Below, piece by piece: positions 35,478-44,715 of a DNA stretch of 64,000 nt (position 1 is the first letter of the stretch; every line of letters starts with the position of its first letter). The translations under genes and the position numbers were made by a program. This DNA is from Gilvimarinus sp. DA14 (lineage in GTDB: Bacteria; Pseudomonadota; Gammaproteobacteria; Pseudomonadales; Cellvibrionaceae): the NCBI RefSeq assembly GCF_024204685.1, contig NZ_CP100350.1, forward strand, positions 1,054,001-1,118,000. The letters run 5' to 3'. The notes under the pieces were generated by a model. It worked only from the letters and a program-made list of their open reading frames with translations, did not search any database and was not told the DNA's origin.

Positions 35478-36497
35478 CTAATCGTTTTGCCGCTCGCCAG
35501 TACTTTCTCGTACCAGCACCCGGCAGCTCATAATCGCTGCCGGCATCTGTACCGCCTTACCTTGCAACTGTTTGATCAGCAGTTCCGCGGCTTTACAGGA
35601 CATTTCTTCGATCGGCTGGCTAACCGTAGTAAGGGAGGGAAAAATTTGATGTGCTACCGGAGTATCATCAAAACCTGCGACCGATAACTGACCTGGGATT
35701 CGCAACTGCCGATGGTGAGCCTCTTTAATAACCCCCGCAGCCATATCGTCGTTACTGGCAAATATTGCGCTGGGAGGCGCAGACAAATCCAGCAGTAATT
35801 TGGCGCACTCGCGGCCGGAATCAAACGAGTTGTACCCCTGCACAACCAACTCGGGGGCAAGCTTAATCCGACTTTCCTTCAGTGCCGCCAAATAACCCTG
35901 GTAGCGATCGGCGACCGCCTTATGATCTGGATGGCCGGCAATAAAACCAATGCGCTCATGCCCCAGCTCTAGCAAACGACAGGTCATATCATAGGCCGCT
36001 TCCTGATCGTTGGTTTGCACATAGGGGCAAGCGCTTTTGTTTTCTGTAGGCGACAAACGCACAAATGGCACACCGGCGTTTACCAAGCCATTCACCAAGT
36101 CCGTCATGTCTGATACCGGCGGCGTAAGTATCAAGCCGTCTACCCGCCCCTGTCGCACCAATGCCAGAACTTCGTCCACTAATTCAGGCTCGGTATGGCG
36201 GCAGGGATGGATTAACAAATCGTAGCCGGCGCGGCGGCACGTCTGCAGTGCTCCCTCCTGCACATCAATCACATAGTTGGCGCTGGGGTTGTCATACAAC
36301 AGCCCGAGTACGTAAGAACGATTGGCCGCCAGCGAGCGCGCCGACTGGCTGGGGCGATAGTCCAGCTCATCTATCGCGGCCTGGACTTTGTCCCGGGTGC
36401 TGGCACGTACATTGGGCTCTTTATTGACCACCCGCGAAACGGTTTTCATGGACACCCCCGCAAGGGCGGCGACATCATCAATGGTTGCCTTGGCCAA
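35478..36497 (-). CDS. LacI-family transcriptional regulator
   Basis: The 339-residue protein has an N-terminal helix-turn-helix (ATIDDVAALAGVSMKTVSRVVN) and a hinge followed by a periplasmic-binding-like sugar domain. I chose TTG 36497, because AGGAG sits 8 bases upstream and the length and N-terminus then match the family. An ATG at 36557 adds 20 residues and would cover the operator region. The gene is divergent from the sugar MFS transporter, with a perfect 18-bp LacI-type palindrome between them. It probably represses the transporter and itself until its sugar inducer is present. Confidence 0.93.
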   Translation of the reverse strand: MAKATIDDVAALAGVSMKTVSRVVNKEPNVRASTRDKVQAAIDELDYRPSQSARSLAANRSYVLGLLYDNPSANYVIDVQEGALQTCRRAGYDLLIHPCRHTEPELVDEVLALVRQGRVDGLILTPPVSDMTDLVNGLVNAGVPFVRLSPTENKSACPYVQTNDQEAAYDMTCRLLELGHERIGFIAGHPDHKAVADRYQGYLAALKESRIKLAPELVVQGYNSFDSGRECAKLLLDLSAPPSAIFASNDDMAAGVIKEAHHRQLRIPGQLSVAGFDDTPVAHQIFPSLTTVSQPIEEMSCKAAELLIKQLQGKAVQMPAAIMSCRVLVRESTGERQND

Positions 36498-36558
36498 GTG
36501 TCTGCTCCTGCAAAGAAAAGCGCATTCTACCCTAAGCCGCTGTCGCTGCATAAACACT

Positions 36559-36588
36559 ACTGACAGCGCTGTCAGTTTGCTTTATAGT
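36559..36588 (+). promoter_or_regulatory. Sugar-transporter promoter with LacI-type operator
   Basis: The 18-bp perfect palindrome ACTGACAGCGCTGTCAGT (36559-36576) fits the LacI pattern TGNNANCGNTNNCA. Its left half supplies a -35 (CTGACA, 36560-36565). With a 17-base spacer this is followed by the -10 TATAGT (36583-36588). Binding would block the transporter promoter directly. The LacI gene starts about 60 bases to the left, so autoregulation is likely. Confidence 0.85.
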
Positions 36589-36710
36589 AGCGCCCCATAA
36601 AAAGCGGATTAAAACCGTAGGCCGCTACGCGAGGCCAAGCCTGACACAACCAACACAGACAGCACCCCGCCCTGGGTGTTATTCCTATAACGATGTTACT
36701 GAGGTGAACT

Positions 36711-38024
36711 ATGGCTACTGCTCCTGCAGGCACCAGTGCCAAAGCGGTCGCGGATACCGACCACGCAAATCAAAACTACACGGGCCCCCTGGTCATTATT
36801 ACCATTCTATTTTTTATGTGGGGCCTGTTAACAGCCATGAACGATGTGCTGATCCCCCACTTAAAAAATGTATACACCCTTAGCTACACCCAGGCGATGA
36901 TGGTGCAGTTCTGCTTTTTCTTTGCCTATGCGGTGGTGTCTCTGCCGGCGGGCGCGTTGATTCGTAAAATTGGCTATCAGAATGGCGCTGTTACGGGCCT
37001 TGTGATTGCGGGCTTTGGCTGCTTTTTGTTTTATCCGGCCTCGATGAGCACCTATACCCTGTTTTTGATCGCGTTTTTTATTCTCGCGGCGGGCATTACC
37101 GTTTTACAGGTTGCGGCCAATCCCTATGTGACGGTACTTGGTCCTGCGCGCACCGCCTCCAGCCGCTTGAATTTAACCCAGGCTTTTAACTCCCTGGGTA
37201 CCACCATCGCCCCGGCACTGGGGGGGCTGTTGATTCTCGCCGCCGCCGGTGAAGCTATTGATCCTGCCGTTATGAGTGAGGCCGATACCGCAGCGGCCAA
37301 AGCCAAAGAAGCGGCTGCCGTACAAATGCCCTATTTGGTTTTGGCGGGCTCTCTGATCGCGTTGGCCGTATTTTTTAAGCTGGCCAAGCTTCCTAAGATC
37401 ACTCACGACAACGAACCAGCCACTGCCAGCGACATGGCGCAAGCCTCCGCAAAAACCTCGATCTTCCAGCAGCCCCATTTGATTCTGGGAGCATTGGGAA
37501 TTTTTATGTACGTGGGCGGAGAGGTAGCCATTGGCAGCTTCCTGGTAAACTTTTTTGGCGAGGACAATATTGCCGGGATGAAAGAACACCAGGCCGCCGC
37601 TTACGTAAGTTTTTACTGGGGCGGCGCCATGATCGGCCGTTTTATCGGCTTTGTGGTAATGCGCTATGTGCAACCGGGTAAAGTGCTTGCCTTTAATTGT
37701 CTGGCTGCGATTGCGTTGATTTTGTGCGCCGTATTTTTCGACGGTAAGGTGGCCATGTGGTCCATTATTGCGGTGGGCCTGTGCAACTCCGTCATGTTCC
37801 CAACCATATTCAGCATGGCGCTGCACAAGCTGGGCGCTTTAACCAGCCAGGGGTCGGGCTTGCTGTGTGTTGCTATTGTGGGCGGTGCGATTGTTCCCTT
37901 GTTGCAAGGCGTACTAGCCGACACCATTGGCATTCAGCTATCGTTTTTGCTGCCTGCTGTGTGCTATGCCTATATTCTGTTTTACGGCATTAAATACGCG
38001 AACTTGTACCGCGGCGCTGCCTAA
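36711..38024 (+). CDS. Sugar:proton symporter, FucP/GluP-type MFS
   Basis: The 437-residue protein has about 12 transmembrane helices and the FucP-family signature [21 protein letters not shown] in the first helix. NPYVTVLGP and a conserved acidic site in helix regions also fit. The family takes up fucose, glucose, galactose or N-acetylglucosamine with protons. The divergent LacI regulator and its operator show sugar-controlled expression. A 60-residue loop around 190-250 ([24 protein letters not shown]) separates the two halves. The exact sugar is not determined; no catabolic enzyme is adjacent. ATG 36711 behind GAGGTGA. Confidence 0.9.
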   Translation: MATAPAGTSAKAVADTDHANQNYTGPLVIITILFFMWGLLTAMNDVLIPHLKNVYTLSYTQAMMVQFCFFFAYAVVSLPAGALIRKIGYQNGAVTGLVIAGFGCFLFYPASMSTYTLFLIAFFILAAGITVLQVAANPYVTVLGPARTASSRLNLTQAFNSLGTTIAPALGGLLILAAAGEAIDPAVMSEADTAAAKAKEAAAVQMPYLVLAGSLIALAVFFKLAKLPKITHDNEPATASDMAQASAKTSIFQQPHLILGALGIFMYVGGEVAIGSFLVNFFGEDNIAGMKEHQAAAYVSFYWGGAMIGRFIGFVVMRYVQPGKVLAFNCLAAIALILCAVFFDGKVAMWSIIAVGLCNSVMFPTIFSMALHKLGALTSQGSGLLCVAIVGGAIVPLLQGVLADTIGIQLSFLLPAVCYAYILFYGIKYANLYRGAA

Positions 38025-38029
38025 CAAGA

Positions 38030-38974
38030 TTAGCGACTACCAGACAGCACAAGCCCTGCCAATTGGCGGGCTTGTGCTGTCAGCTCATCGAGCGTCGCAT
38101 CGGCTTCCACTTCTGTAAATACCCACAACACTTGCCAATTCAGGGTTTCACCCACCTGCAAAGTTGCTAAATAGCCCTGCTGCTCCAGCTCAATATAAGT
38201 CGCCGTGGGGTCAGCATAAATTTCGATCTCGCCCTCGTTTGGCGCTATCAGCTCGGCGGGCACATTGGCAAACACTTTAACCAGCAAAAAATCGCCGTTG
38301 TGATAGGCAAGCCACCCTTCTTCACCATCGGTCATGACTTTGTGATGCTCGGGGCCAATATCGTCCGCGTTGTAGCGGTAATAGCTGATGCCTTGGCGCT
38401 CCTGAAACGGCAAGCCTGAAAAATCACCGGTGAAGTATTCGGTCTCACCTTGGGGGAAAAAGATATGCCCCTGCGCCGGCAAACGGGTAATTTCCCAAGG
38501 AGCGAAGGTAATCTCTTTTGTGCCGCGGTTATGCAGTTGATAGTCGATTTGCAAGGTGTTTTCAACGCTGGCCACACGGTAGCTTTTACTGAACGCCAAC
38601 CCCAGCCCAGGCTGAGTATCACTGTGCAGAGTCACACCGGTATCGGTCAAACTCACCCGGTAGGGCGCGCTGTCTAACACCTCGGGGGGCGGCCAACCCC
38701 AGCGGCTTTGCGGGCTGGGCCAAAGTACATTGCCCCAGTTATTGCCGTCAGTACCGGCGCGGGTAAACAATCGCTCTTTACCGTTAAACTCAACCGAGGC
38801 TATTCGCCCACCCACTGCTGGCGCCAGGGTAACTTTTAAGTCGTCCCGCTCCAGAACAATTGATTTCTCCCCCATACGTAAGTAATCGGGCGGCGTCACT
38901 TGCGCTTGTGTTGGCGCCTGTTTTTCGCAGGCGCTCAGGCAGAGCAGACTGGCAAGCAGCAAAGTTCGGCGCAT
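38030..38974 (-). CDS. DUF4380 lipoprotein (aldose-epimerase-like fold)
   Basis: The 314-residue protein has a lipoprotein signal (LLCLSAC, so C16 would be acylated). A galactose-mutarotase-like beta-sandwich follows: LKVTLAPAVGGRIASVEFNGKERLF, the DUF4380 pattern. It probably binds a sugar at the membrane surface. The neighbouring sugar transporter supports a sugar role, though the genes converge and are not one operon. Its last codons contain a long hairpin (38043-38081). The start ATG 38974 has a weak ribosome site. Confidence 0.82.
   Translation of the reverse strand: MRRTLLLASLLCLSACEKQAPTQAQVTPPDYLRMGEKSIVLERDDLKVTLAPAVGGRIASVEFNGKERLFTRAGTDGNNWGNVLWPSPQSRWGWPPPEVLDSAPYRVSLTDTGVTLHSDTQPGLGLAFSKSYRVASVENTLQIDYQLHNRGTKEITFAPWEITRLPAQGHIFFPQGETEYFTGDFSGLPFQERQGISYYRYNADDIGPEHHKVMTDGEEGWLAYHNGDFLLVKVFANVPAELIAPNEGEIEIYADPTATYIELEQQGYLATLQVGETLNWQVLWVFTEVEADATLDELTAQARQLAGLVLSGSR
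38043..38081. other. Long hairpin at the convergent gene ends
   Basis: Arms GACAGCACAAGCC (38043-38055) and GGCTTGTGCTGTC (38069-38081) are perfect. An inner GCCAATTGGC extends the stem after a one-base bulge. It lies inside the last codons of the DUF4380 gene, 18 bases past the transporter stop. No T-run follows on either side, so it is not a textbook terminator, but it could stop or protect both transcripts. Confidence 0.6.
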
Positions 38975-38995
38975 ATTGTTTTCGCCTACCCGGCT

Positions 38996-39844
38996 TCAGT
39001 ACAGCAGAGTAAATAGTTTGCGCTGATATTCCACCGCCAATGGGTCACCCTTACCTAATGCGGCGAGAATATCGGTGATGGCTTTGCGCGGGGCGCCGTC
39101 TTTAAAGGTTCGGTCGCGCTTAAAAATATCGAGCAATAACTCCAGTGCATTTTTGTGCTGACCTTCTTCGTTCATTTGCACGGCCAAAGCGTAGGCAGCC
39201 TCAAGGTTATCAGGGTTAGCATCGTATTCGGCCTGCAGCTTTTCCAGCTCGGGGGAGTTAGCCGCCTGTTTTTTCAACTCCAGTACTGCCATCGCCTGCT
39301 GGTAAGTGGCGTCCTGATCGGCCATTTTTACCTGCGCCAACACTGCTTCAGCTTCTTCTACACGGTTCATTTCGCCGTAGCAAAGCCCGAGCAGGTTAGC
39401 CACAAACGGCAATTGGTTCGACTCTTCCAGTGCCTGACGCAGCAGAGGCAATGCCTCGGCGTAGTTAGCTTCGTCGATAAACGCTTTCGCCTGGGCAACA
39501 TCCGCCTCCCAGGCTTTGGGTAAGTACTTATCCAACAGCTCGCGAATTTGTGGCTCAGGCTGTTCTCCAGCAAAGCCATCCACCGGCTGGCCGTCTTTGA
39601 TAAACATGACCGTGGGCAGGCTTTGAATACCAAACTGTGATACCAGCATTTGCTGATCATCCACGTTGATTTTTGCAAGAAGCAAATCATTGGGGTATTC
39701 GCCAGCAATTTTTTCCAGGATTGGCATCAGGTTCTGACACGCTGGACTGCGCGAAGACCAGAACTGAACAACGACCAAACGCTTGAAAGACTCGTCTATT
39801 ACAGTTTGCTGGGCATTTTCTGCGGTTACATCAAAAATGTTCAT
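38996..39844 (-). CDS. ybbN: Thioredoxin-like co-chaperone (CnoX/YbbN)
   Basis: The 282-residue protein has an N-terminal thioredoxin fold (about 1-110) and C-terminal TPR-like helices (about 120-280). The usual CGPC is replaced by SPAC (S33-C36), the SxxC form known from E. coli CnoX, which lacks reductase activity. CnoX protects substrates of GroEL and DnaK from over-oxidation, especially under hypochlorite stress. It follows the yaeQ gene on the same strand (28-base gap) in the prfB-lysS run. Confidence 0.92.
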   Translation of the reverse strand: MNIFDVTAENAQQTVIDESFKRLVVVQFWSSRSPACQNLMPILEKIAGEYPNDLLLAKINVDDQQMLVSQFGIQSLPTVMFIKDGQPVDGFAGEQPEPQIRELLDKYLPKAWEADVAQAKAFIDEANYAEALPLLRQALEESNQLPFVANLLGLCYGEMNRVEEAEAVLAQVKMADQDATYQQAMAVLELKKQAANSPELEKLQAEYDANPDNLEAAYALAVQMNEEGQHKNALELLLDIFKRDRTFKDGAPRKAITDILAALGKGDPLAVEYQRKLFTLLY

Positions 39845-39872
39845 AGCTGTGTCTCGCTTTAGAGATTCTCGC

Positions 39873-40406
39873 TTAAAGATCGATTAGCGGTGTGATGCTA
39901 ACATTCTGAGCATCACTGCTAACAAAGGCACTGCCTTCGCTGATACACACACTCAAGGTCATATTCTTAGCCGCCAATGTCGCAAGCTCACTCACTTCAT
40001 CGGCGTTTAAATGGTACACGGATAAATCGGAGAATTTAGTCAATTCGTTTGCAACCGTGGGCCACCACTGATCCCGGCCGCGACCTGCGGTGTAAATGAT
40101 TTGCTGCTCCGAGCGAGAGCGCCCTTTTTTCATTTTATCGACGCTCGGCTGGCCCACTTCAATCCACTTTTCAATCACACCCGAGGGTGCCACCTGCCAC
40201 AAGTCGGGCTCATCGGCGGTGGATAGGCCTTTGCCAAAGGTCAGATCATCGTGGGCGTTAAAGCACCAGGCGAGCAAGCGCACCATCATGCGCTCTTCGG
40301 TTTCGGAGGGGTGACAGGCGAGCGTTAGCTTAGTATCCAGATAAACCTGCCGGTCTGTATCCGACAGGTTTAACGTTACTTTATAGACACTCGCACTCAG
40401 CGCCAC
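39873..40406 (-). CDS. yaeQ: YaeQ family protein
   Basis: The 177-residue protein matches YaeQ in length and key stretches: YKVTLNLSDTDRQVYLDTKLTLACHPSETEERMMVRLLAWCFNA, then DLWQVAPSGVIEKWIEVGQPS. The fold is PD-(D/E)xK-nuclease-like; the function is unknown, though E. coli YaeQ has been linked to RfaH suppression. The start is GTG 40406, four bases after the lysS stop, so translation is probably coupled. Confidence 0.93.
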   Translation of the reverse strand: MALSASVYKVTLNLSDTDRQVYLDTKLTLACHPSETEERMMVRLLAWCFNAHDDLTFGKGLSTADEPDLWQVAPSGVIEKWIEVGQPSVDKMKKGRSRSEQQIIYTAGRGRDQWWPTVANELTKFSDLSVYHLNADEVSELATLAAKNMTLSVCISEGSAFVSSDAQNVSITPLIDL

Positions 40407-40410
40407 GGTC

Positions 40411-41895
40411 TTATTCCGGACGCATGTGCGGAAAGAGCAGCACGTCGCGAATGGTAGAGGCGTTAGCGAACAGCATTACCAAACGGTCAATACCAATACC
40501 TTCACCGGCGGTGGGGGGCAGGCCGTATTCGAGCGCGCGTACATAGTCGGCATCGTAATGCATGGCTTCGTCATCGCCGGCGTCTTTTTCAGCCACCTGT
40601 TCGCGGAAACGTTCGGCCTGATCTTCGGCATCGTTAAGCTCCGAGAAGCCGTTAGCGACTTCGCGACCGCCGACAAAAAACTCAAACCGTTCAGTCACAC
40701 ACGGGTTGTCATCTTTACGCCGCGCCAGCGGTGATACTTCCGTCGGGTATTCGGTAATAAAAGTGGGTTGATCCAACTTTTCTTCTACCGTCGCCTCGAA
40801 GATTTCAATTTGCACCTTGCCCAAACCGTAACTGTCTTTGAGCGGAATGTGCAGTTTTTCCGCCACCTTGCGCGCCGATTCTAAATCGGAAATATCCGCC
40901 GCCGTGAGCTCGGGGTTAAACTGCAAAATAGAGTCAAACACGCTGATGCGGTTAAAAGGCTTGGCGAAATCATATTCGGTGCCCTGATAGTTGATGGTGG
41001 TGGTACCCATCACGCTTTCGCACATACCGCGCAGCATGCTTTCGGTGTGGTTCATCAGGTCGTGATAATCGGCGTAGGCCTGGTAAAACTCCAGCATGGT
41101 GAACTCGGGGTTGTGACGCGTCGAGACCCCTTCGTTACGGAAATTGCGGTTGATTTCATACACCCGCTCAAAACCGCCTACCACCAAGCGTTTTAAATAC
41201 AGCTCGGGGGCGATACGCAGATACATATCAATATCCAGCGCATTGTGATGGGTAACGAAAGGACGCGCCGTGGCGCCACCGGGAATCACCTGCAGCATGG
41301 GAGTTTCCACTTCCATAAAGCCCTGGCCATCCAGGTAGTTGCGAATAAAGCTGATGCACTTTGAACGCAGTTTAAACGTGTCGCGCACCTCGGGATTGAC
41401 GATCAAATCTACATAGCGCTGACGATAACGCAGCTCTTGATCCGCCAGACCATGATATTTTTCAGGCAGCGGACGCAGGGATTTGGTCAGCAATTTCCAC
41501 TCGGTCAGGTTAACGTACAAGTCGCCCTTGCCGGATTTATGCAATGGGCCTGAGCCCGCGACAATATCGCCGATGTCCCACTGGCCATCGTGCTCTTTCA
41601 TGGCTTTTTGCACGTCTTTACTGGCGTAAAACTGAATGCTGCCCTCGCCGTCTTGAATCAACATAAACGGGCCGCGCTTGGCCATGATGCGCCCGGCGAC
41701 ACTTACCTGATAATCCAGCGCCTCTAGCGCTTCTTTGTCCTTTTCCCCGTACTCGGCTTGCAGCTCAGCGCTTACGTGGGTGCGGCGAAAGTCGTTGGGA
41801 AAGGGATTGCCGCGCTCGCGAATCGCCGCGAGTTTGGTGCGGCGCTCGGCGATCAGTTTGTTCTCTTCCTGGGCGGTTTGCTTTTCGTCAGTCAT
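40411..41895 (-). CDS. lysS: Lysyl-tRNA synthetase, class II
   Basis: The 494-residue enzyme charges tRNA-Lys. An OB-fold anticodon domain (about 60-150) precedes the class II core. Motif 2 is visible as [30 protein letters not shown], and motif 3 as [27 protein letters not shown] 41895 with AGGA lies 8 bases after the prfB stop, the classic prfB-lysS arrangement of gammaproteobacteria. Confidence 0.98.
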   Translation of the reverse strand: MTDEKQTAQEENKLIAERRTKLAAIRERGNPFPNDFRRTHVSAELQAEYGEKDKEALEALDYQVSVAGRIMAKRGPFMLIQDGEGSIQFYASKDVQKAMKEHDGQWDIGDIVAGSGPLHKSGKGDLYVNLTEWKLLTKSLRPLPEKYHGLADQELRYRQRYVDLIVNPEVRDTFKLRSKCISFIRNYLDGQGFMEVETPMLQVIPGGATARPFVTHHNALDIDMYLRIAPELYLKRLVVGGFERVYEINRNFRNEGVSTRHNPEFTMLEFYQAYADYHDLMNHTESMLRGMCESVMGTTTINYQGTEYDFAKPFNRISVFDSILQFNPELTAADISDLESARKVAEKLHIPLKDSYGLGKVQIEIFEATVEEKLDQPTFITEYPTEVSPLARRKDDNPCVTERFEFFVGGREVANGFSELNDAEDQAERFREQVAEKDAGDDEAMHYDADYVRALEYGLPPTAGEGIGIDRLVMLFANASTIRDVLLFPHMRPE

Positions 41896-41903
41896 GTCGA
41901 ATC

Positions 41904-42999
41904 CTAGAGTCCGGCCTTAAGGCTCGCTTCAATAAATTGGTCCAAAGATCCATCCAATACATTTTGGCAGTTACTGGTTTGTACTCCGGTGCGCAAATCT
42001 TTAATGCGCTGATCGTCCAACACATAAGAGCGAATTTGACTGCCCCAACCGATATCGGATTTGGTGTCTTCCAGTGCCTGCTTGTCGGCGTTGCGCTTTT
42101 GAATCTCAAGCTCGTACAACTTTGCGCGCAGCATTTTCCAGGCTTTGTCGCGGTTGGCGTGCTGCGATCGCTCGCTCTGACATTGCACCACGGTATTGGT
42201 GGGCTCGTGGGTTAAACGCACCGCCGAGTCGGTTTTGTTAACGTGCTGACCACCGGCGCCCGAGGCGCGGTAGGTATCGGTGCGCACATCGGAGGGATCA
42301 ATATCAATTTCGATATTGTCATCAATTTCCGGCGAGACAAACACCGAGCAAAACGACGTGTGGCGACGATTACCAGAGTCAAACGGCGACTTGCGCACTA
42401 AGCGGTGCACGCCGGTCTCGGTGCGCAGCCAACCAAAAGCGTACTCGCCTTCAAAGCGAATGGTGGCACTTTTGATGCCCGCCACTTCACCGGCCGAGGC
42501 TTCTTCCAAGGTGGTTTTAAAGCCCTTGGCTTCGCCCCAGCGCAGGTACATACGCAGTACCATCTCGGCCCAGTCCTGTGCCTCGGTACCGCCGGAGCCC
42601 GCTTGAATGTCTAAAAAGGCGCTGTTCTCGTCCATCTCGCCCGAAAACATACGGCGAAACTCCAGCTTTTGCAGCTGATCATCAAGGCCGCCGATCTCTT
42701 CGATCACCTCGTTCAGGCTGTCTTCGTCGTTTTCTTCCTTGGCCATTTCCAACAACTCGGACAAATCGCTCACGCCCGAGTCGAGATCGTCGATGGTTTT
42801 GACTACCGCCTCAAGGGAGGCGCGCTCTTTACCCAGCGCCTGGGCGCGCTCGGGCTCGTTCCAAACATTAGGCTCGCCCAGCTCGAGTTCAACCTCGGTT
42901 AGGCGCTCTTTCTTGGTGTCGTAGTCAAAGATACCCCCTAAGCACGTCGGTGCGTGCCTGAAGGTCTTTAAGGGCTGTCAGGTGGGGATTAATTTCCAT
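41904..42999 (-). CDS. prfB: Peptide chain release factor 2 with programmed +1 frameshift
   Basis: RF2 recognises UGA and UAA. The gene starts at ATG 42999 in a different frame from the main body; 24 codons ([24 protein letters not shown]) end at an in-frame TGA (42925-42927). A +1 shift then continues DYDTKKERL. The full product is 364 residues, as in E. coli. The main part carries the recognition motif SPF and the catalytic [15 protein letters not shown]. An automatic start at 42773 would truncate the protein; this is not a pseudogene. lysS follows. Confidence 0.97.
42925..42939 (-). promoter_or_regulatory. prfB programmed-frameshift site
   Basis: On the minus strand the order is AGGGGG (Shine-Dalgarno-like, 42934-42939), TAT, CTT, TGA. 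The CTT-TGA slippery pair lies three bases after AGGGGG, as in the well-studied E. coli prfB site. Low RF2 slows termination at UGA and lets the ribosome shift, so RF2 controls its own level. Confidence 0.96.
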
Positions 43000-43044
43000 G
43001 AGAACTCGCCGAAAAATTGTCAAATAAAAGCGGCGCATTCTACC

Positions 43045-43084
43045 GTAGAAACGCCCTCTACACTACCGTAGAGGGCGTTTCTAC
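43045..43084. repeat. 17-bp perfect inverted repeat between prfB and the metal exporter
   Basis: Arms GTAGAAACGCCCTCTAC (43045-43061) and its exact complement (43068-43084) enclose a 6-base loop. The motif ACCGTAGA is repeated directly (around 43042 and 43065). There is no U-run, so the element is not a typical terminator. It lies just after the exporter stop and could stabilise its 3' end or be a small mobile-type repeat. Confidence 0.65.
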
Positions 43085-43090
43085 CCTGCA

Positions 43091-44173
43091 TCAAACGGCA
43101 AAGAAGTTAAGTATCCAGGCCACCAGTAATACCTGCGGCAGTACAATTGCCGGCAGCGCGAAAGCCGTTTTCCAGGACTTCATGGTGTCTTTTATCACCA
43201 TAATTTCGGTGTAGTCGGTGGCAACGCCGGCCATCAGAAACAAGAAGCTGTTGCCCGGTGCCTTAGCGCGGTTCATTAAATCCGCCGCAATGGGGGTTGA
43301 GCCCTCGGAACACACTTCAATAACGGCCGCCGCCACGGTAGTCAGCAGCAAGCCAATCAACGTCGGACCGAACCATTCGGCGAAAGCCTCGGCGGGCATT
43401 AACGCGCGGATAATAGCCGCCAGCAGCACACCGAACAACAGCCAGCGGATGACCATGCGCGAGCCTTTAAGCCCTTCACGCCCTACCGCTGCCAGTGCCT
43501 GTGGGCGCAAACTAAGCTGCCCCCACAACACTTTCAGCTGGGGCAAAATGGGCTCGGGCTTAGCCTCCTGCTCAGGAGCCTGCGGGTTGGCGGCAAGTTT
43601 GCGGCGCTTAACCGCGGCATCAAAAACAAGGCCTGCGATTATCGCGATCACCATAGACAGAAAGATAAAGGCGAGCGTCCAGGGCAGCCCTATCAGGGCA
43701 ATCATCACCAGAGTGAGGGACAGGGAGTTCCAGGGACTGGCAATCAAGAAGGCCATAACCTGGCCCAGGCTGGCGCCTTTTTGGTAGAGCTTCATACCCA
43801 CCATCAAGATTCCGTGGCTGCACAAATCGAGAAACACTCCCGCCGCCGTGGCACGCAAAATACCTGAAAAAGAGCCGCCGCGCCCAAGCATAGACACTAC
43901 CAGTTGCTGCGGCACGAAATTAAGCAGGCCAACAAAGACAATGCCGATTACAACGCCCCACCACATAGTGTTCAGTAGCTCGAACACCCCGTGGGCCATA
44001 TGCATCAGCCAGCCGGACGCCAAGCCGGTTAAATACAGGCTGTAGAGTAAAACACACCCAGCCAGGGAACCCCACAGCAAAAAGTCTGGCCGCTTCTTCG
44101 CTGTGGGCTCAGCACCGCAGCAACCTGCCTGAGTGGGTTTTGGTTCGGGCTTGCTGCAGCAATGCTCACTCAT
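43091..44173 (-). CDS. SO_0444-family metal efflux permease
   Basis: The 360-residue protein belongs to the permease family that includes ArsP and YraQ. A cysteine-rich soluble N-terminus (EHCCSKPEPKPTQAGCCGAEP) precedes about eight transmembrane helices, with a long loop near the middle. Features such as FVPQQLVVSMLG, ATAAGVFLDLCSHGILMVGMKLYQKGASLGQVMAFLIASPWNS and VCSEGSTPIAADLM match the SO_0444 Cu/Zn exporters. I chose ATG 44173 (SD GGAGGACT), which overlaps the regulator's stop by 8 bases. The CueR-like gene upstream supports copper-type substrates. Arsenic cannot be excluded. Confidence 0.85.
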   Translation of the reverse strand: MSEHCCSKPEPKPTQAGCCGAEPTAKKRPDFLLWGSLAGCVLLYSLYLTGLASGWLMHMAHGVFELLNTMWWGVVIGIVFVGLLNFVPQQLVVSMLGRGGSFSGILRATAAGVFLDLCSHGILMVGMKLYQKGASLGQVMAFLIASPWNSLSLTLVMIALIGLPWTLAFIFLSMVIAIIAGLVFDAAVKRRKLAANPQAPEQEAKPEPILPQLKVLWGQLSLRPQALAAVGREGLKGSRMVIRWLLFGVLLAAIIRALMPAEAFAEWFGPTLIGLLLTTVAAAVIEVCSEGSTPIAADLMNRAKAPGNSFLFLMAGVATDYTEIMVIKDTMKSWKTAFALPAIVLPQVLLVAWILNFFAV

Positions 44174-44594
44174 GGTAGTCCTCCAAAACGGTAAAAACCA
44201 TGCCCGACTTGCTGTTCGACAAGTCTTGCAAAATTGCGCACTCGGGGGCTTCATCACCGCGACAACGCGACGCCAGCGCTACCAATGTCTCGCGCATGGC
44301 ATGCAAATGCTGTAGCTGTTCGTCCAGCTGCGCGACTTTGTCTTCTACCGCCCGCTTCACATCAGCGCTGTGGCGCTCAGTGTTGCCCTGTAACAACAAT
44401 AATTCGCGGCACTCATCCAGCGAAAAGCCCACCTTGCGCGCCCGGGCAATGAGCGTCAGTTGCGCCACATTGGCCTGCGAATAATCCCGGTAACCGTTAT
44501 CCAGGCGTTGACTGTTTACCAACCCCTGGGATTCGTAATGCCGGATGGCCTTTGCACTCAGGCCGGTCTCTCGCGCCACTTCACCAATTTTCAT
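44166..44594 (-). CDS. CueR-like MerR-family metal sensor
   Basis: The 142-residue protein has a MerR winged-helix head (MKIGEVARETGLSAKAIRHYESQGL). The metal site matches CueR: S76 in RHSADVK and C111-x7-C119 in SRCRGDEAPECA, each one residue off E. coli CueR S77, C112 and C120. Serine at that position is typical of sensors for Cu+, Ag+ or Au+. I chose ATG 44594 with AGAGGA; an open frame extends upstream only because the tandem heptamers are open in all frames. It drives its own operon with the exporter gene from a 19-bp-spacer promoter. Confidence 0.9.
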   Translation of the reverse strand: MKIGEVARETGLSAKAIRHYESQGLVNSQRLDNGYRDYSQANVAQLTLIARARKVGFSLDECRELLLLQGNTERHSADVKRAVEDKVAQLDEQLQHLHAMRETLVALASRCRGDEAPECAILQDLSNSKSGMVFTVLEDYHE

Positions 44595-44603
44595 TACTCG
44601 TCC

Positions 44604-44708
44604 TCTGCGTTCTGCGTTCTGCGTTCTGCGTTCTGCGTTCTGCGTTCTGCGTTCTGCGTTCTGCGTTCTGCGTTCTGCGTTCTGCGTTCTGCGTTCTGCG
44701 TTCTGCGT
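44604..44708 (-). repeat. 15 perfect tandem heptamers in the leader of the CueR-like gene
   Basis: The plus strand reads TCTGCGT fifteen times without change (105 bases); the transcript carries ACGCAGA repeats. It begins about 8 bases past the -10 box and ends about 10 bases before the start codon, so it forms nearly the whole 5' leader. Because 7 is not a multiple of 3, all frames on a strand read the same cycle (RTQNAER or SAFCVLR) and none has a stop. Copy number changes would alter the leader length without breaking the protein. Confidence 0.95.
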
Positions 44709-44715
44709 TAACAAC

